Assembly (NCBI RefSeq): GCF_029953285.1
Contig: NZ_JASAOI010000019.1
Span: 1 to 64,000 of the forward strand
Direction of reading: 5' to 3'
DNA length: 64,000 bases
From: Yinghuangia seranimata
GTDB taxonomy: Bacteria; Actinomycetota; Actinomycetes; Streptomycetales; Streptomycetaceae
How positions within the stretch are numbered: position 1 is the stretch's first letter; each line of letters opens with the position of its first letter. This document shows positions 37,146 to 45,860 of this stretch, piece after piece. The position numbers and the translations under genes are program-made. Below the pieces are notes generated by a model. That model had not been told where the DNA came from, made no database searches, and saw only the letters and a list, made by a program, of their open reading frames with translations.

Positions 37146-40100
37146 CCCCGACCAGCTCGGACCAGTCGGCCCGTGTGCCTTCCGCGGCCGCCTCGGCGAA
37201 CCCCGCGTCGCCGAGGCGGCTCCGCGCGTCCCGCTCGATCCGGACGGCGTCCGGGTGCGAGAGGTCCGGCAGACCGCGGACGCCGTCGCTCGCGGCGAGC
37301 AGCCGCACGGCCAGCGCGGGCTCACCGCGGCGCAGCGCCTGGTCCGCGACCCCGACGAGCACCTGTGCGATCAGCGGCGCGTGGCCCGCGGCGGCCGCCG
37401 CCTCGCACGCCGCCGCACGGTGCGCCCGGGCCTCGCCGAGGTCGTCGGCGAGGTAGCCGAGCACGTCGTGCGCCGCCGCACGGACGTTCGGCTGCTCCGC
37501 CTCGTCGCCCAGCACCGCCGTCGCCGCGGCGAGCTGCCGGCGCGCCTCGTCGGCGTCGCCGCCCCACCGGGCGAGTTCCGCCTTGGTGAACGCCAGGACG
37601 GACAGCGCGCCCGGCCAGGTGACGCCGTCCGCGCGGCGCTGCGCCTCGGCGATGGCCGCCGCCGAGGCGTCCCTGTCGCCCAGCAGCCAGTGCAGTTGCG
37701 CCTGCCGCGACCGCATCCGGATCACGTCCTCGGTCGTGCCGACCTCGGTGACGACCGCGACCGCCTGCTCGAAGTACGCGGCGGCCCGGGCGAACTCGCC
37801 GCGCACCGCGATCCGGTCCGCGAGCTCGGTCAGCGCGAACGAGATCCCGAACCGCTCGCCGAGCGCCCGGAACTCGGCGAGGGCCGTCTCCAGGTACGCG
37901 TCCGCTTCCCGCCCTTCCTCGCCGAGCATGATGCGCATCTTGCCCGACTGCAGCCGCGCCAGCGCGCGCACCCAGGGGTCCTCGTCGTCGAGCAGCGGGT
38001 CGAACGCGGTCAGCATCGCGGCGGGGTCGCGCAGCATGCGCTCCAGCGCGCCGATGAAGCCCAGCGCCGGGTGGCGGCGTCCGCCGGACCGGGCGCGCTC
38101 GTTGAACCGGTGCGCCTCGTGGATCCACACCGCGGACTGGTGCTCGTCGCCCGGCCCGGAGTTCACGAACATCGAGACCAGGGCGTACACCGTGGCCCGG
38201 ACGTCGTCGGGCACCTCCCCGGGCAACCTGGTGGCCGCGGTGACCAGTTCGAAGCCCTCGGTCCGGCGTCCGCCGAGCCACCAGTACCAGCCCGCGCCCG
38301 CCGCGAGGCGCATGGCCTCGGGCGCCTCACCCGCCTCGAGCGCGCCGCGCATCGCCGCACCGATGTTGCGGTGCTCGGTGTCGAGCACGGCCAGCCACTC
38401 CAGCTGCCCGGCGCGGCGCAGGTGCGGCTCCGCGGTTTCGGCGAGCTCGGTGAAGCACGCCAGGTGCGCCCGGCGGGCCAGGGCCACTTCGCCCGCCTCC
38501 GCGAGCCGGTGCCCGGCGTACTCCCGCACCGTGCCGCTCATGCGGTACCGCGGGGCGTCGGCGCCCTCGGCCACCAGCAGCGACTTCTCGGCCAGCGCGG
38601 TGAGCAGTTCGAGCACGTCCTCCCGGTCGACCCCGTCGCCCGCGCAGACCCGCTCGGCGGCCTCCAGACCCGCCCCGCCCGAGAACACCGCGAGCCGCCG
38701 CAGCACCCGGCGTTCGGCGTCGGTGAGCAGCTCCCAGCTCCAGTCGACCACCGCGCGCAGCGTCTTGTGCCGCGGCAGCGCGGTCCGGCTGCCGCCGGTC
38801 AGCAGCCGGAACCGGTCGTCGAGCCGATTGGCGAGCTGGTCGACGGACATCGTGCGCAGTCGGGCCGCGGCCAGTTCGATGGCCAGCGGCATGCCGTCCA
38901 GCGCCCGGCAGACGCGCGCCATCGTCGCCAACGTGCCGGCGTCGGACGCGAGATCGCGGCGCACCGCGGCGGCCCGGTCCCGCAGCAGCCGCACGGCGGG
39001 GGACGACTCGATCGCGGCCGCGGCCGCGTCCCACCCCGGCAGGGCGAGCGGTTCGGCCCCCCACAGCGCCTCGCCGGTGATGCCGAGCGGTTCGCGGCTG
39101 GTCGCCAGGATCCGCAGCCGCCGGCACTCCCCGAGCACCCGGTGCGCGAACACCGCGGCGGACTCGATCACGTGCTCGCAGTTGTCCAGGATCAGCAGGG
39201 CCTCGCGGTCGCGGAGCGCGGCGACGAGCCGGTCCGCCGGCTCCGCGTTCGGCCCCGCGCCGAGCAGGGCGTCGCGCAGCCCGAGCCCGGCGAGTGTCGC
39301 CTGCGCCACGTCGCCGTCGGCGCCGACCGCGGCCAGCTCCACCAGCCAGGCGCCGTCGGGGAAGTCGCCGAGCAGCGTGCGCGCGGTCTCCGTGGCCAGC
39401 CGCGTCTTGCCCGCGCCGCCCGGCCCGATGACGGTGGTGAGCCGGTGCTCGGAAAGGAGCCCGCGGACCGCGGCGACGTCGGCGTCCCGGCCGACGAAGC
39501 TGGTCAGCTCCGCGGTGAGGTTGGTCTTCCGGCCTTCCTCCGGCCGCCCCAGCTCACCGCGCAGCAGCGCGACGTGCAGCGCAGCCAGTTCCGGCGACGG
39601 GTCGGCGCCCAGCGTGTCGGCGAGCGCCTCCCTCGCGCGCTCGTACGCCAGCAGCGCCTCGCTGTCCCGGCCCGCCGCGACGAGGGCGCGCATCAGCGCC
39701 GCGACCAGGCGTTCCCGCAGCGGGTGCGCGGCCACCAGGTCGGTCAGCTCGGTGACCAGCTCCGCACCGCGCCCGAGGGCGGCCTCCGCGTCGACCCACT
39801 CCTCCGTCGCGGTCAGGCGCAGGCCCTCGAGCCGGACGACCACGGCGTCGTACGCCTCGCTGTCCTGCAGGCCGACGTCCTGCATCGCCGCACCGCGCCA
39901 CAGCCCCAGGCCCTCGCGCAGCAGCCGCACCCGCCGGGACACGTCCTCGGCGCGGGCCTGGCCCATGATGACGAGGCGTTCGAACCGCACGGCGTCGACG
40001 GCGTCGGGGCCCACCGCCAGGCGGTAGCCGTCCGGCCGCCCCTCGACCACGCCGTCCGGCAGCAGCTTCCGGAGCCGGGAGACCAGGCGGTGCAGGGCGT

Positions 40101-40281
40101 TCGTCGCGTCGGCGGGCGGCTGCTCGCCCCAGATCCAGTCGACGAGCCACGCCTTCGGGACCGTGTTGCCGGCCCGAAGGGCGAGGGCGGCCAGCAGTCC
40201 GCGCAACCGCGCGCCCGGCACGTCGACCACGGCGCCGTCGGCCGTGCGAACCTCGAATGGACCCAGGACCCCGATCTGCAC
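37129..40281 (-). CDS. Large SARP/AfsR-type transcriptional regulator (wHTH-BTAD-NB-ARC-TPR)
   Basis: This 1050-residue regulator has an N-terminal OmpR-type winged helix (VQIGVLGPFEVRTADG onward, 1-90), a bacterial transcriptional activator domain (about 95-245), a nucleotide-binding domain with Walker A VIGPGGAGKT (285-292) and Walker B ALLILDNCEHV, and a long alpha-helical TPR-like C-terminus. Such proteins are usually pathway activators. The GTG at 40281 starts exactly at the DNA-binding domain. No Shine-Dalgarno is visible there, and CAAAAT lies 6 nt upstream, so a leaderless transcript is possible. A consensus TTGACA (40361-40356, minus) and the palindrome at 40400-40417 lie further upstream. 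The frame upstream to 40473 adds non-family residues. It is probably the cluster activator. Confidence 0.88.
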   Translation of the reverse strand: MQIGVLGPFEVRTADGAVVDVPGARLRGLLAALALRAGNTVPKAWLVDWIWGEQPPADATNALHRLVSRLRKLLPDGVVEGRPDGYRLAVGPDAVDAVRFERLVIMGQARAEDVSRRVRLLREGLGLWRGAAMQDVGLQDSEAYDAVVVRLEGLRLTATEEWVDAEAALGRGAELVTELTDLVAAHPLRERLVAALMRALVAAGRDSEALLAYERAREALADTLGADPSPELAALHVALLRGELGRPEEGRKTNLTAELTSFVGRDADVAAVRGLLSEHRLTTVIGPGGAGKTRLATETARTLLGDFPDGAWLVELAAVGADGDVAQATLAGLGLRDALLGAGPNAEPADRLVAALRDREALLILDNCEHVIESAAVFAHRVLGECRRLRILATSREPLGITGEALWGAEPLALPGWDAAAAAIESSPAVRLLRDRAAAVRRDLASDAGTLATMARVCRALDGMPLAIELAAARLRTMSVDQLANRLDDRFRLLTGGSRTALPRHKTLRAVVDWSWELLTDAERRVLRRLAVFSGGAGLEAAERVCAGDGVDREDVLELLTALAEKSLLVAEGADAPRYRMSGTVREYAGHRLAEAGEVALARRAHLACFTELAETAEPHLRRAGQLEWLAVLDTEHRNIGAAMRGALEAGEAPEAMRLAAGAGWYWWLGGRRTEGFELVTAATRLPGEVPDDVRATVYALVSMFVNSGPGDEHQSAVWIHEAHRFNERARSGGRRHPALGFIGALERMLRDPAAMLTAFDPLLDDEDPWVRALARLQSGKMRIMLGEEGREADAYLETALAEFRALGERFGISFALTELADRIAVRGEFARAAAYFEQAVAVVTEVGTTEDVIRMRSRQAQLHWLLGDRDASAAAIAEAQRRADGVTWPGALSVLAFTKAELARWGGDADEARRQLAAATAVLGDEAEQPNVRAAAHDVLGYLADDLGEARAHRAAACEAAAAAGHAPLIAQVLVGVADQALRRGEPALAVRLLAASDGVRGLPDLSHPDAVRIERDARSRLGDAGFAEAAAEGTRADWSELVGVTLAS

Positions 40282-40538
40282 GCGCCGATTTTGGCACGGA
40301 ACCCGCGCGGCGCGCCGCCGGCGTCCGGCGGGGCGGAAACCCGCGGCGCGCCGGGTGTCAAGAATTCCCGCGCCAATTCCTGTGCGGATTCCGGATTTCT
40401 GTCCCGTCGACAGGACGACGGCGTACGGTCGGCGGGCGTTCTGATTTCCCTTGCCCCGGCTTTCCCCGGCCAATTACGTTGGCGTCGCGAGGAATGCACG
40501 AGCCGATTTTCGGCGGCGGCGGAAGGAAATGGCTGGCA
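40282..40538. promoter_or_regulatory. Divergent promoter region between regulator and PCP/P450 operon
   Basis: These 257 bp contain no supported gene. They hold palindrome copy 3 (40400-40417), a TTGACA on the minus strand (40361-40356) and TACGGT (40424-40429) as a possible -10 for the rightward operon. GGAAGG at 40521-40526 is the ribosome-binding site of the PCP gene. Confidence 0.55.
40400..40417. promoter_or_regulatory. Putative operator palindrome, copy 3 (TGTCCCGTCGACAGGACG)
   Basis: This copy differs from the perfect palindrome at 8761-8778 at one position. It sits between the regulator and the PCP-P450-thioesterase/PKS operon. If the regulator binds it, autoregulation is implied; the binding protein is not known from sequence. 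Confidence 0.62.
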
Positions 40539-40781
40539 ATGGCACTCGTGCAGGAGATCTCGGCGCTGTGGGCGGAATACCTCGACGGTCGTGAAGTCGG
40601 CGCGGACGACGACTTCTTCGAGCTCGGCGGGAATTCACTGATCGGGATCAAGATCATCGACCGGGTGTCCCACGACTACGGCGTCGAGCTGTCCGTGCGC
40701 GCCTTCTATCTGGCGCAGACCCCGGCGCGGGTCGCCGCGTTGATCGAGCAACTGATCGAGCAGGGGAGGGTACGCACGTGA
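40539..40781 (+). CDS. Free-standing peptidyl carrier protein
   Basis: This is an 80-residue carrier protein with the phosphopantetheine site at Ser33 in DDDFFELGGNSLIGIK. ATG 40539 has GGAAGG about 12 nt upstream; an earlier in-frame ATG at 40494 would add 15 residues and has its AGGA directly abutting the start. Its stop overlaps the P450 start (GTGA). A free PCP followed by a P450 is the usual arrangement for beta-hydroxylation of a carrier-bound amino acid. No A domain is encoded next to it, so loading must come from elsewhere, such as the stand-alone A domain at 9076. Confidence 0.88.
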   Translation: MALVQEISALWAEYLDGREVGADDDFFELGGNSLIGIKIIDRVSHDYGVELSVRAFYLAQTPARVAALIEQLIEQGRVRT

Positions 40782-42028
40782 GGCTGACGCCGGGGCCCGG
40801 GCACGACGTCGACCTCGACCGTGTCGACCTGTTCGAGCTGGACCTCTACACGTCGGGCGATCCGCACCCCGTCTGGGACGTGATGCGGGACAAGGCCCCG
40901 CTGCACCACCAGATCCTCCCGGACGGCCGGGAGTTCTGGTCGGTGACCCGGTACGACGACGTCTGCCGCGTGCTCGGCGACCACGAGGACTTCACGTCGG
41001 AGCGCGGCACCGTCGTCACCCACCTCGGGGAGGACGACGTCGCGGCGGGCACGCTGATGACGTCCACCGACCCGCCGCGGCACACCCAGGTCCGCAGGGC
41101 GATCGGCGCCCAGCTGACCGCGCGGGCGGTGGCGCCCTGGGCGGACCGGATCCGGCAGGCGGTCGTCCGCTTCCTCGAACCGGCGCTGGACGGCGGCACC
41201 TTCGACCTGGCCGAGCGGGCGCTGCTCCTCCCGGCGATCGTCACGGGTCCGATCCTGGGGATCCCGGAACGGGACTGGGACGACCTCGTGCAGCTGACCG
41301 CGATGGTGACCGCCCCTTCCGACCCGCACTTCCACCACGGCAGCGACGCCGCGACGCTGGCCATCGCCCACCACGAACTCGTCACGTACGTCACGGAGTG
41401 GGTCCGACGGCGGCGGGCGGCGGGAGGTGAGGACGGGAGTCTGCTCGACCACCTCATGAACGTCCGCGCGGGCGACGCGCCGCTGACCGACGAGGAGATC
41501 GCCCTCGACGGCTACAGCATCCTGCTCGGCGCCAACGTGACGACGCCGCACACCGTCTCGGGCACGGTGCATGCGCTCGTCGAGCGGCCCGAGCAGTTCG
41601 CGAAGGCGCAGGCCGACCTGTCGCTCGTCCCGAACCTCGTCGAGGAAGGGCTGCGTTGGACGTCCCCCGCGTGCAACTTCATGCGGTACGCGGTGCGCGA
41701 CACCCGGATCGGCGGCGGCACGGTCCCGGCCCGCGGCGCCGTCGTCGCGTGGATCGGGTCGGCCAACAGGGACGCGTCCCGGTTCACCGACCCGCACGTC
41801 TTCGACATCACGCGTGCCAACGCCAAGCGGCAGGTCGCGTTCGGGTTCGGCCCGCACTTCTGCATCGGCGCCCCGCTGGCCCGGCTCACGCTCCAGGTCT
41901 TCTTCGAGGAACTGCTCTCGAGGTTCGGATCGATCGACCTCGCCGACGAACCGACGCACCTGCGCTCGTTCTTCATCGCCGGGATGACCCACCTCCCCAT
42001 CGTCGCCCAGAAACGGCGGACGCCATGA
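40778..42028 (+). CDS. Cytochrome P450, probable aminoacyl-PCP hydroxylase
   Basis: This 416-residue soluble bacterial P450 shows the heme motif FGFGPHFCIG with axial Cys362, the K-helix E-x-x-R in VEEGLRW and the substrate-region TSTDPPRHTQVRR. In the I-helix the usual A/G-G-x-D/E-T-T reads G-A-N-V-T-T: the acidic residue is Val254 while the Thr residues remain. It is coupled by overlaps to the upstream PCP (GTGA) and the downstream Cys thioesterase (ATGA). The most likely role is hydroxylation of the PCP-bound amino acid at the beta carbon, for example leucine to 3-hydroxyleucine. The substrate is inferred. Confidence 0.88.
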   Translation: MRLTPGPGHDVDLDRVDLFELDLYTSGDPHPVWDVMRDKAPLHHQILPDGREFWSVTRYDDVCRVLGDHEDFTSERGTVVTHLGEDDVAAGTLMTSTDPPRHTQVRRAIGAQLTARAVAPWADRIRQAVVRFLEPALDGGTFDLAERALLLPAIVTGPILGIPERDWDDLVQLTAMVTAPSDPHFHHGSDAATLAIAHHELVTYVTEWVRRRRAAGGEDGSLLDHLMNVRAGDAPLTDEEIALDGYSILLGANVTTPHTVSGTVHALVERPEQFAKAQADLSLVPNLVEEGLRWTSPACNFMRYAVRDTRIGGGTVPARGAVVAWIGSANRDASRFTDPHVFDITRANAKRQVAFGFGPHFCIGAPLARLTLQVFFEELLSRFGSIDLADEPTHLRSFFIAGMTHLPIVAQKRRTP

Positions 42029-42762
42029 CATCCGGTTCCGCGATAGCACCGTCGCCGTGGTTCGTCCGGCCGCCGTCCACCGGCCACCCGGCCCGGGTGT
42101 TCTGCTTCCCCTACTCCGGCTCCGGGGCGTCGGCCTTCAGCGCCTGGCCGGCCGCGCTCGGCGACGTCGAGGTCTGCCCGCTGCAGTTCCCCGGCCGGGA
42201 GAACCGGTTGGGCGAACCGCACTACGGCACCTACGAGGCCCTCGCGGCCGGTCTGGTCGAGCCCCTGACACCGCTGCTCGACCGGCCGTTCGCGTTCTTC
42301 GGACACTGCGCGGGCGCGCTGCCCGCGTACGAGACCGTGCTCAGGCTCGCCGAACTCGGGCTGCCGGGACCGGACCGCCTCGTCGTGTCGGGCCAACCGG
42401 CGCCGCACGACGACGCGGACGACCGCATGCTCGCCATGACCGAGGACGAACTGCGCGACGAGCTGGCGTCGTTCGTCCGGGGCCGTGGGATCGAACCGCG
42501 GCCGGACATGATCGACATGGGCTTGGCCGTGTTGCTCGGCGACCAGGCGGCCGCGCGTGCGTACCGGCGGACGGAACCGGTCGCGGTGCGGTGCCGGATC
42601 GTCGTCCTGCACTGGCGCGACGACCCCGAGGTGAGCCTCGACCGGCTCCAGGGCTGGCGCCGGTACGCGGACGAGGTCGACTTCCACGTCGTCGACGGCG
42701 GACACCACGACTTCATGGACGCGCCGGACGGGCTCCGGACCCTGCTGTCGCGATGGCGGTGA
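42025..42762 (+). CDS. Thioesterase-like aminoacyl transferase with Cys nucleophile
   Basis: This 245-residue protein has the type II thioesterase fold: FCFPYSGSGASAFSAW, QFPGRENRL and a C-terminal GGHHDFM with the catalytic His. The nucleophile-elbow motif reads FGHCAGALPAYE, with Cys95 where hydrolytic thioesterases have Ser. Alpha/beta-hydrolase homologues with this Ser-to-Cys change include SyrC and CmaE, which shuttle an aminoacyl group between carrier proteins rather than hydrolysing it. It ends the PCP-P450 unit (ATGA overlap). The C-A*-T protein at 60077 has a T domain without a working A domain. This enzyme is therefore the best candidate to move the hydroxylated residue from the free PCP to that T domain. 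Confidence 0.85.
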   Translation: MTSGSAIAPSPWFVRPPSTGHPARVFCFPYSGSGASAFSAWPAALGDVEVCPLQFPGRENRLGEPHYGTYEALAAGLVEPLTPLLDRPFAFFGHCAGALPAYETVLRLAELGLPGPDRLVVSGQPAPHDDADDRMLAMTEDELRDELASFVRGRGIEPRPDMIDMGLAVLLGDQAAARAYRRTEPVAVRCRIVVLHWRDDPEVSLDRLQGWRRYADEVDFHVVDGGHHDFMDAPDGLRTLLSRWR

Positions 42763-42809
42763 CACCTGTGGGCGGCACCGGCGCACCGAGGAAACCGGAA
42801 GGGGTTCGC

Positions 42810-45800
42810 ATGAGTGGCCCGGCCCCCGCGATCGCCGTCATCGGAATGTCGTGCCGCTTCCCGGGAGTTCGCGACCCGGACGAGTTCTGGCGCCTGCTGT
42901 CCGAGGGGAGGTCGACCGTCGGGACGTTCCCGGAGCACCGGGCGGCCGGCACGCCGGCACCGGACGCCGACGTGTTGGGCTCGGGGTCGTTCTTCGACGC
43001 GGTCGACGGCTTCGACGCCGGGTTCTTCGGCACGGAACCGGCGGAGGCGGCCGCGATGGACCCCGTGCAGCGGCTGGGCCTCGAACTCGCCTGGGAGGCG
43101 GTGGAAGACGCCCGCATCCCGGCGACCGCGCTCGCGGGGCGCGCGATGGACGTCCTCGTCGGGGCCGCGTCCTCGGGCTACGACGTGCTGCGCAGGCGGA
43201 CCGGCGGAGACCGGGACGACCACTACGCCGCACTCGGTTCGAGCGGCACGCTGGTCGCCAACCGCATCTCCGCGCTGCTCGACGTCCGCGGCATGAGCTT
43301 CTGCGCGGACTCCGGCCAGTCCTCGTCCCTCACGGCGGTGGCGCTGGCGTGCGACCGGATCCGGAGCGGGGCCGTCGACCTGGCGCTCGTCGGCGGGGTG
43401 CAGCTGATCGTCGACCCGGAGACGGGACTCGGCCTGGCGAACCTCGGCGCCCTGTCACCCGACGGCCGCTGCTTCACCTTCGACGAACGGGCGAACGGCT
43501 TCGTCCGGGGCGAGGGCGGCGGATTCGCCGTGCTGAAGCGGCTCGACCTCGCCGTCGCCGACGGCGACCGCGTCTACGCGGTGGTCCGGGGCTGGAGCGT
43601 CGGCAGCGGCGGGGCGTCGTCGCGGATGCCGGATCCCAGCCCCGGCGCGCAGGCGGCGACCGTGCTGTCCGCGCTCGACAGCGCGGCCGTCCCGTTCGAC
43701 GACGTCGACTACGTCGAGGCGCACGGCACCGGGACCAGGCTCGGCGACCCGGCCGAACTGGCCGGTCTGCGTGAGGTGTTCCGTGCGTCCGGGCGGAGCC
43801 GGCCGCTGGCGGTCGGCTCGGTGAAGACGAACGTCGGGCACCTTGAGGCGGCCGCGGGCGTCGTCGGCTTCCTGAAGGCGGTGCTCTGCCTGGACCGCGG
43901 CCACCTGGTGCCGAGCCTGAACTTCCGCTCCCCGAACCCCGCCGTCGCGGACTTCGCGAAGGACTTCGACGTTCCCCGCACCGCGCGGCCCTGGCCGGAC
44001 ACGCCAGGCCGACCGCGGCGCGCCGGGGTCTCGTCGTTCGGGATGGGCGGCACGAACGCACACGTCGTCCTCGAAGAGGCTGCTCGGGAGGTGGCGGAAG
44101 CCCCCGCGGAGGAGGGTTCGCCCTCGAGGGTGCTGCCGTGGGTGCTGTCGGCACGCTCGGAGCCGGCCCTGCGGGAGCAGGCGGCGCGTCTGCGGGACCT
44201 GGTGGCCGCGGACCCGGCGCCGTCGGCCGTCGACGTGGGGTACTCCCTGGTGGCGACGCGGTCGTCGTTCGAACGCCGCGCGGTCGTGCTCGGCCGCGGC
44301 CGCGAGGCGTTGTCGGCCGGCCTGGAGGCGGTGGCGGCGGGCGGGGAGTCGGCGCGGGTGATCCGCGGCGTGGCCGAACACCAGGCGGGACCGGTGGTCT
44401 TCGTCTTCCCCGGCCAGGGCTCGCAGTGGGCCGGCATGGGGCGACGGCTGTACGCGGAGTCGGAGGTCTTCGCGCGCGGGATCGACGACTGCGCGAAGGC
44501 GCTGGCGCCGTGGCTGGACTGGTCGCTGGTGGACGTGCTCAGCGGCGCGGAGTCGGCGCCGTCGCTGGACCGCGTGGACGTCGTCCAGCCGGCGCTGTTC
44601 GCGGTCATGGTGTCGCTGGCGCGGGTCTGGCGCTCGCTGGGGGTGGTCCCCGACGCCGTGGTGGGCCACTCCCAGGGCGAGATCGCGGCGGCGTGCGTGT
44701 CGGGGGTGCTGTCGCTCGAGGACGCCGCACGGATCGTGGCCCTACGCGCCCGGGCGCTGACCGGACTGGCCGGCCAGGGCGGCGGGATGAGCGCCGTGTC
44801 GGCCTCTCCCGCGTGGGTTCGGGACCGGCTCGCACCGTGGTCCGGGCGGTTGTCGGTGGCGGCGGTCAACGGGCCGGCGTCCGTGGTGCTCTCCGGGGAC
44901 GCCGAGGCGCTGGACGGGTTCGCCGCGGCGGCCGCCGCCGACGGCGTCCGGGTCAGGCGGGTCAAGGTGGACTACGCCTCACACTCCCACCACATCGAAG
45001 GCATCCGCGACCGCCTTCTCGCGGACACCGCGGGGATCGCGCCCGGCGGCTCCACCGCGGCGTTCCACTCCACGGTGACCGGCGGTCCGCTCGACCCGGC
45101 ACGGCTCGGCGGCGCGTACTGGTACGACAACCTGCGCTCGATGGTGCGGTTCGGCGAGGTCGTCGAGCGCCTGATGCGCGACCACGGCGGCGTGTTCGTG
45201 GAAGTCAGCCCGCATCCCGTGCTCACCGTCGCCATGGAGGAGACCGCCGACGCGCTGGGTGCCTCGCCACCGGTGGTCGGCACGCTCACCAAGGACGACG
45301 GGAGCGCGGGCCAGGTGCTGGCGTCGCTGGCCGAACTCCACGTGCGCGGCGTGCCGGTGGACTGGGCGGCCGTCTTCGCCGCGGACCGGCCGCGCCGGAT
45401 CGGCCTGCCGTCCTACGCGTTCGACCGGCGGCGCTACTGGCTGACGGCACCCGACGAGACCCCCGCCGCCGCGGGCGGCGGGTCGGCGGACCTCGGGACG
45501 GAGCCGGCGGTCCGCAGGCTGGTGTGCGCGGAGACGGCGGCGGTGTTGGGCGCCCGGGGCGTGGACCTGACGGGCGCGGACCTCGCGGCCAGGTCGGGGG
45601 AGACGTTCAAGGCCCTGGGCTTCGACTCGTCGATGGCCGTGCGGCTCCGCAACCGGCTCGCCGCCGCGGCCGGTGTGCGGCTCCCCGCGACCGTCGCGTT
45701 CACCTATCCGACGCCGCGGGAGCTCGGCCGGCACGTCTTCTCGCTCCTCGCGCCAGACGCGCCCGACCCCGCGGAGCCGGCGGACGGACCCGGCCCGGCG

Positions 45801-45851
45801 GACCCGAGCGACGACGAACTCTACGAACTGATCGACCGCGGATACGTGTAG
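42810..45851 (+). CDS. Type I PKS loading module: KSQ-AT(methylmalonyl)-ACP
   Basis: The protein has 1013 residues. The KS (1-425) has Gln170 in place of the active-site Cys (DSGQSSSL), the hallmark of a decarboxylating KSQ loading module. The AT has Ser621 in [10 protein letters not shown] and YASH at 722-725, predicting methylmalonyl-CoA. The ACP has Ser940 in GFDSS. The module should therefore deliver propionyl as starter. There are no reductive domains. The C-terminus DDELYELIDRGYV is a probable docking tail for the next PKS. GGAAGGGG precedes ATG 42810, and the gene follows the Cys-thioesterase by 47 bp in the same direction. Confidence 0.92.
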   Translation: MSGPAPAIAVIGMSCRFPGVRDPDEFWRLLSEGRSTVGTFPEHRAAGTPAPDADVLGSGSFFDAVDGFDAGFFGTEPAEAAAMDPVQRLGLELAWEAVEDARIPATALAGRAMDVLVGAASSGYDVLRRRTGGDRDDHYAALGSSGTLVANRISALLDVRGMSFCADSGQSSSLTAVALACDRIRSGAVDLALVGGVQLIVDPETGLGLANLGALSPDGRCFTFDERANGFVRGEGGGFAVLKRLDLAVADGDRVYAVVRGWSVGSGGASSRMPDPSPGAQAATVLSALDSAAVPFDDVDYVEAHGTGTRLGDPAELAGLREVFRASGRSRPLAVGSVKTNVGHLEAAAGVVGFLKAVLCLDRGHLVPSLNFRSPNPAVADFAKDFDVPRTARPWPDTPGRPRRAGVSSFGMGGTNAHVVLEEAAREVAEAPAEEGSPSRVLPWVLSARSEPALREQAARLRDLVAADPAPSAVDVGYSLVATRSSFERRAVVLGRGREALSAGLEAVAAGGESARVIRGVAEHQAGPVVFVFPGQGSQWAGMGRRLYAESEVFARGIDDCAKALAPWLDWSLVDVLSGAESAPSLDRVDVVQPALFAVMVSLARVWRSLGVVPDAVVGHSQGEIAAACVSGVLSLEDAARIVALRARALTGLAGQGGGMSAVSASPAWVRDRLAPWSGRLSVAAVNGPASVVLSGDAEALDGFAAAAAADGVRVRRVKVDYASHSHHIEGIRDRLLADTAGIAPGGSTAAFHSTVTGGPLDPARLGGAYWYDNLRSMVRFGEVVERLMRDHGGVFVEVSPHPVLTVAMEETADALGASPPVVGTLTKDDGSAGQVLASLAELHVRGVPVDWAAVFAADRPRRIGLPSYAFDRRRYWLTAPDETPAAAGGGSADLGTEPAVRRLVCAETAAVLGARGVDLTGADLAARSGETFKALGFDSSMAVRLRNRLAAAAGVRLPATVAFTYPTPRELGRHVFSLLAPDAPDPAEPADGPGPADPSDDELYELIDRGYV

Positions 45852-45860
45852 GAGGCCCTG

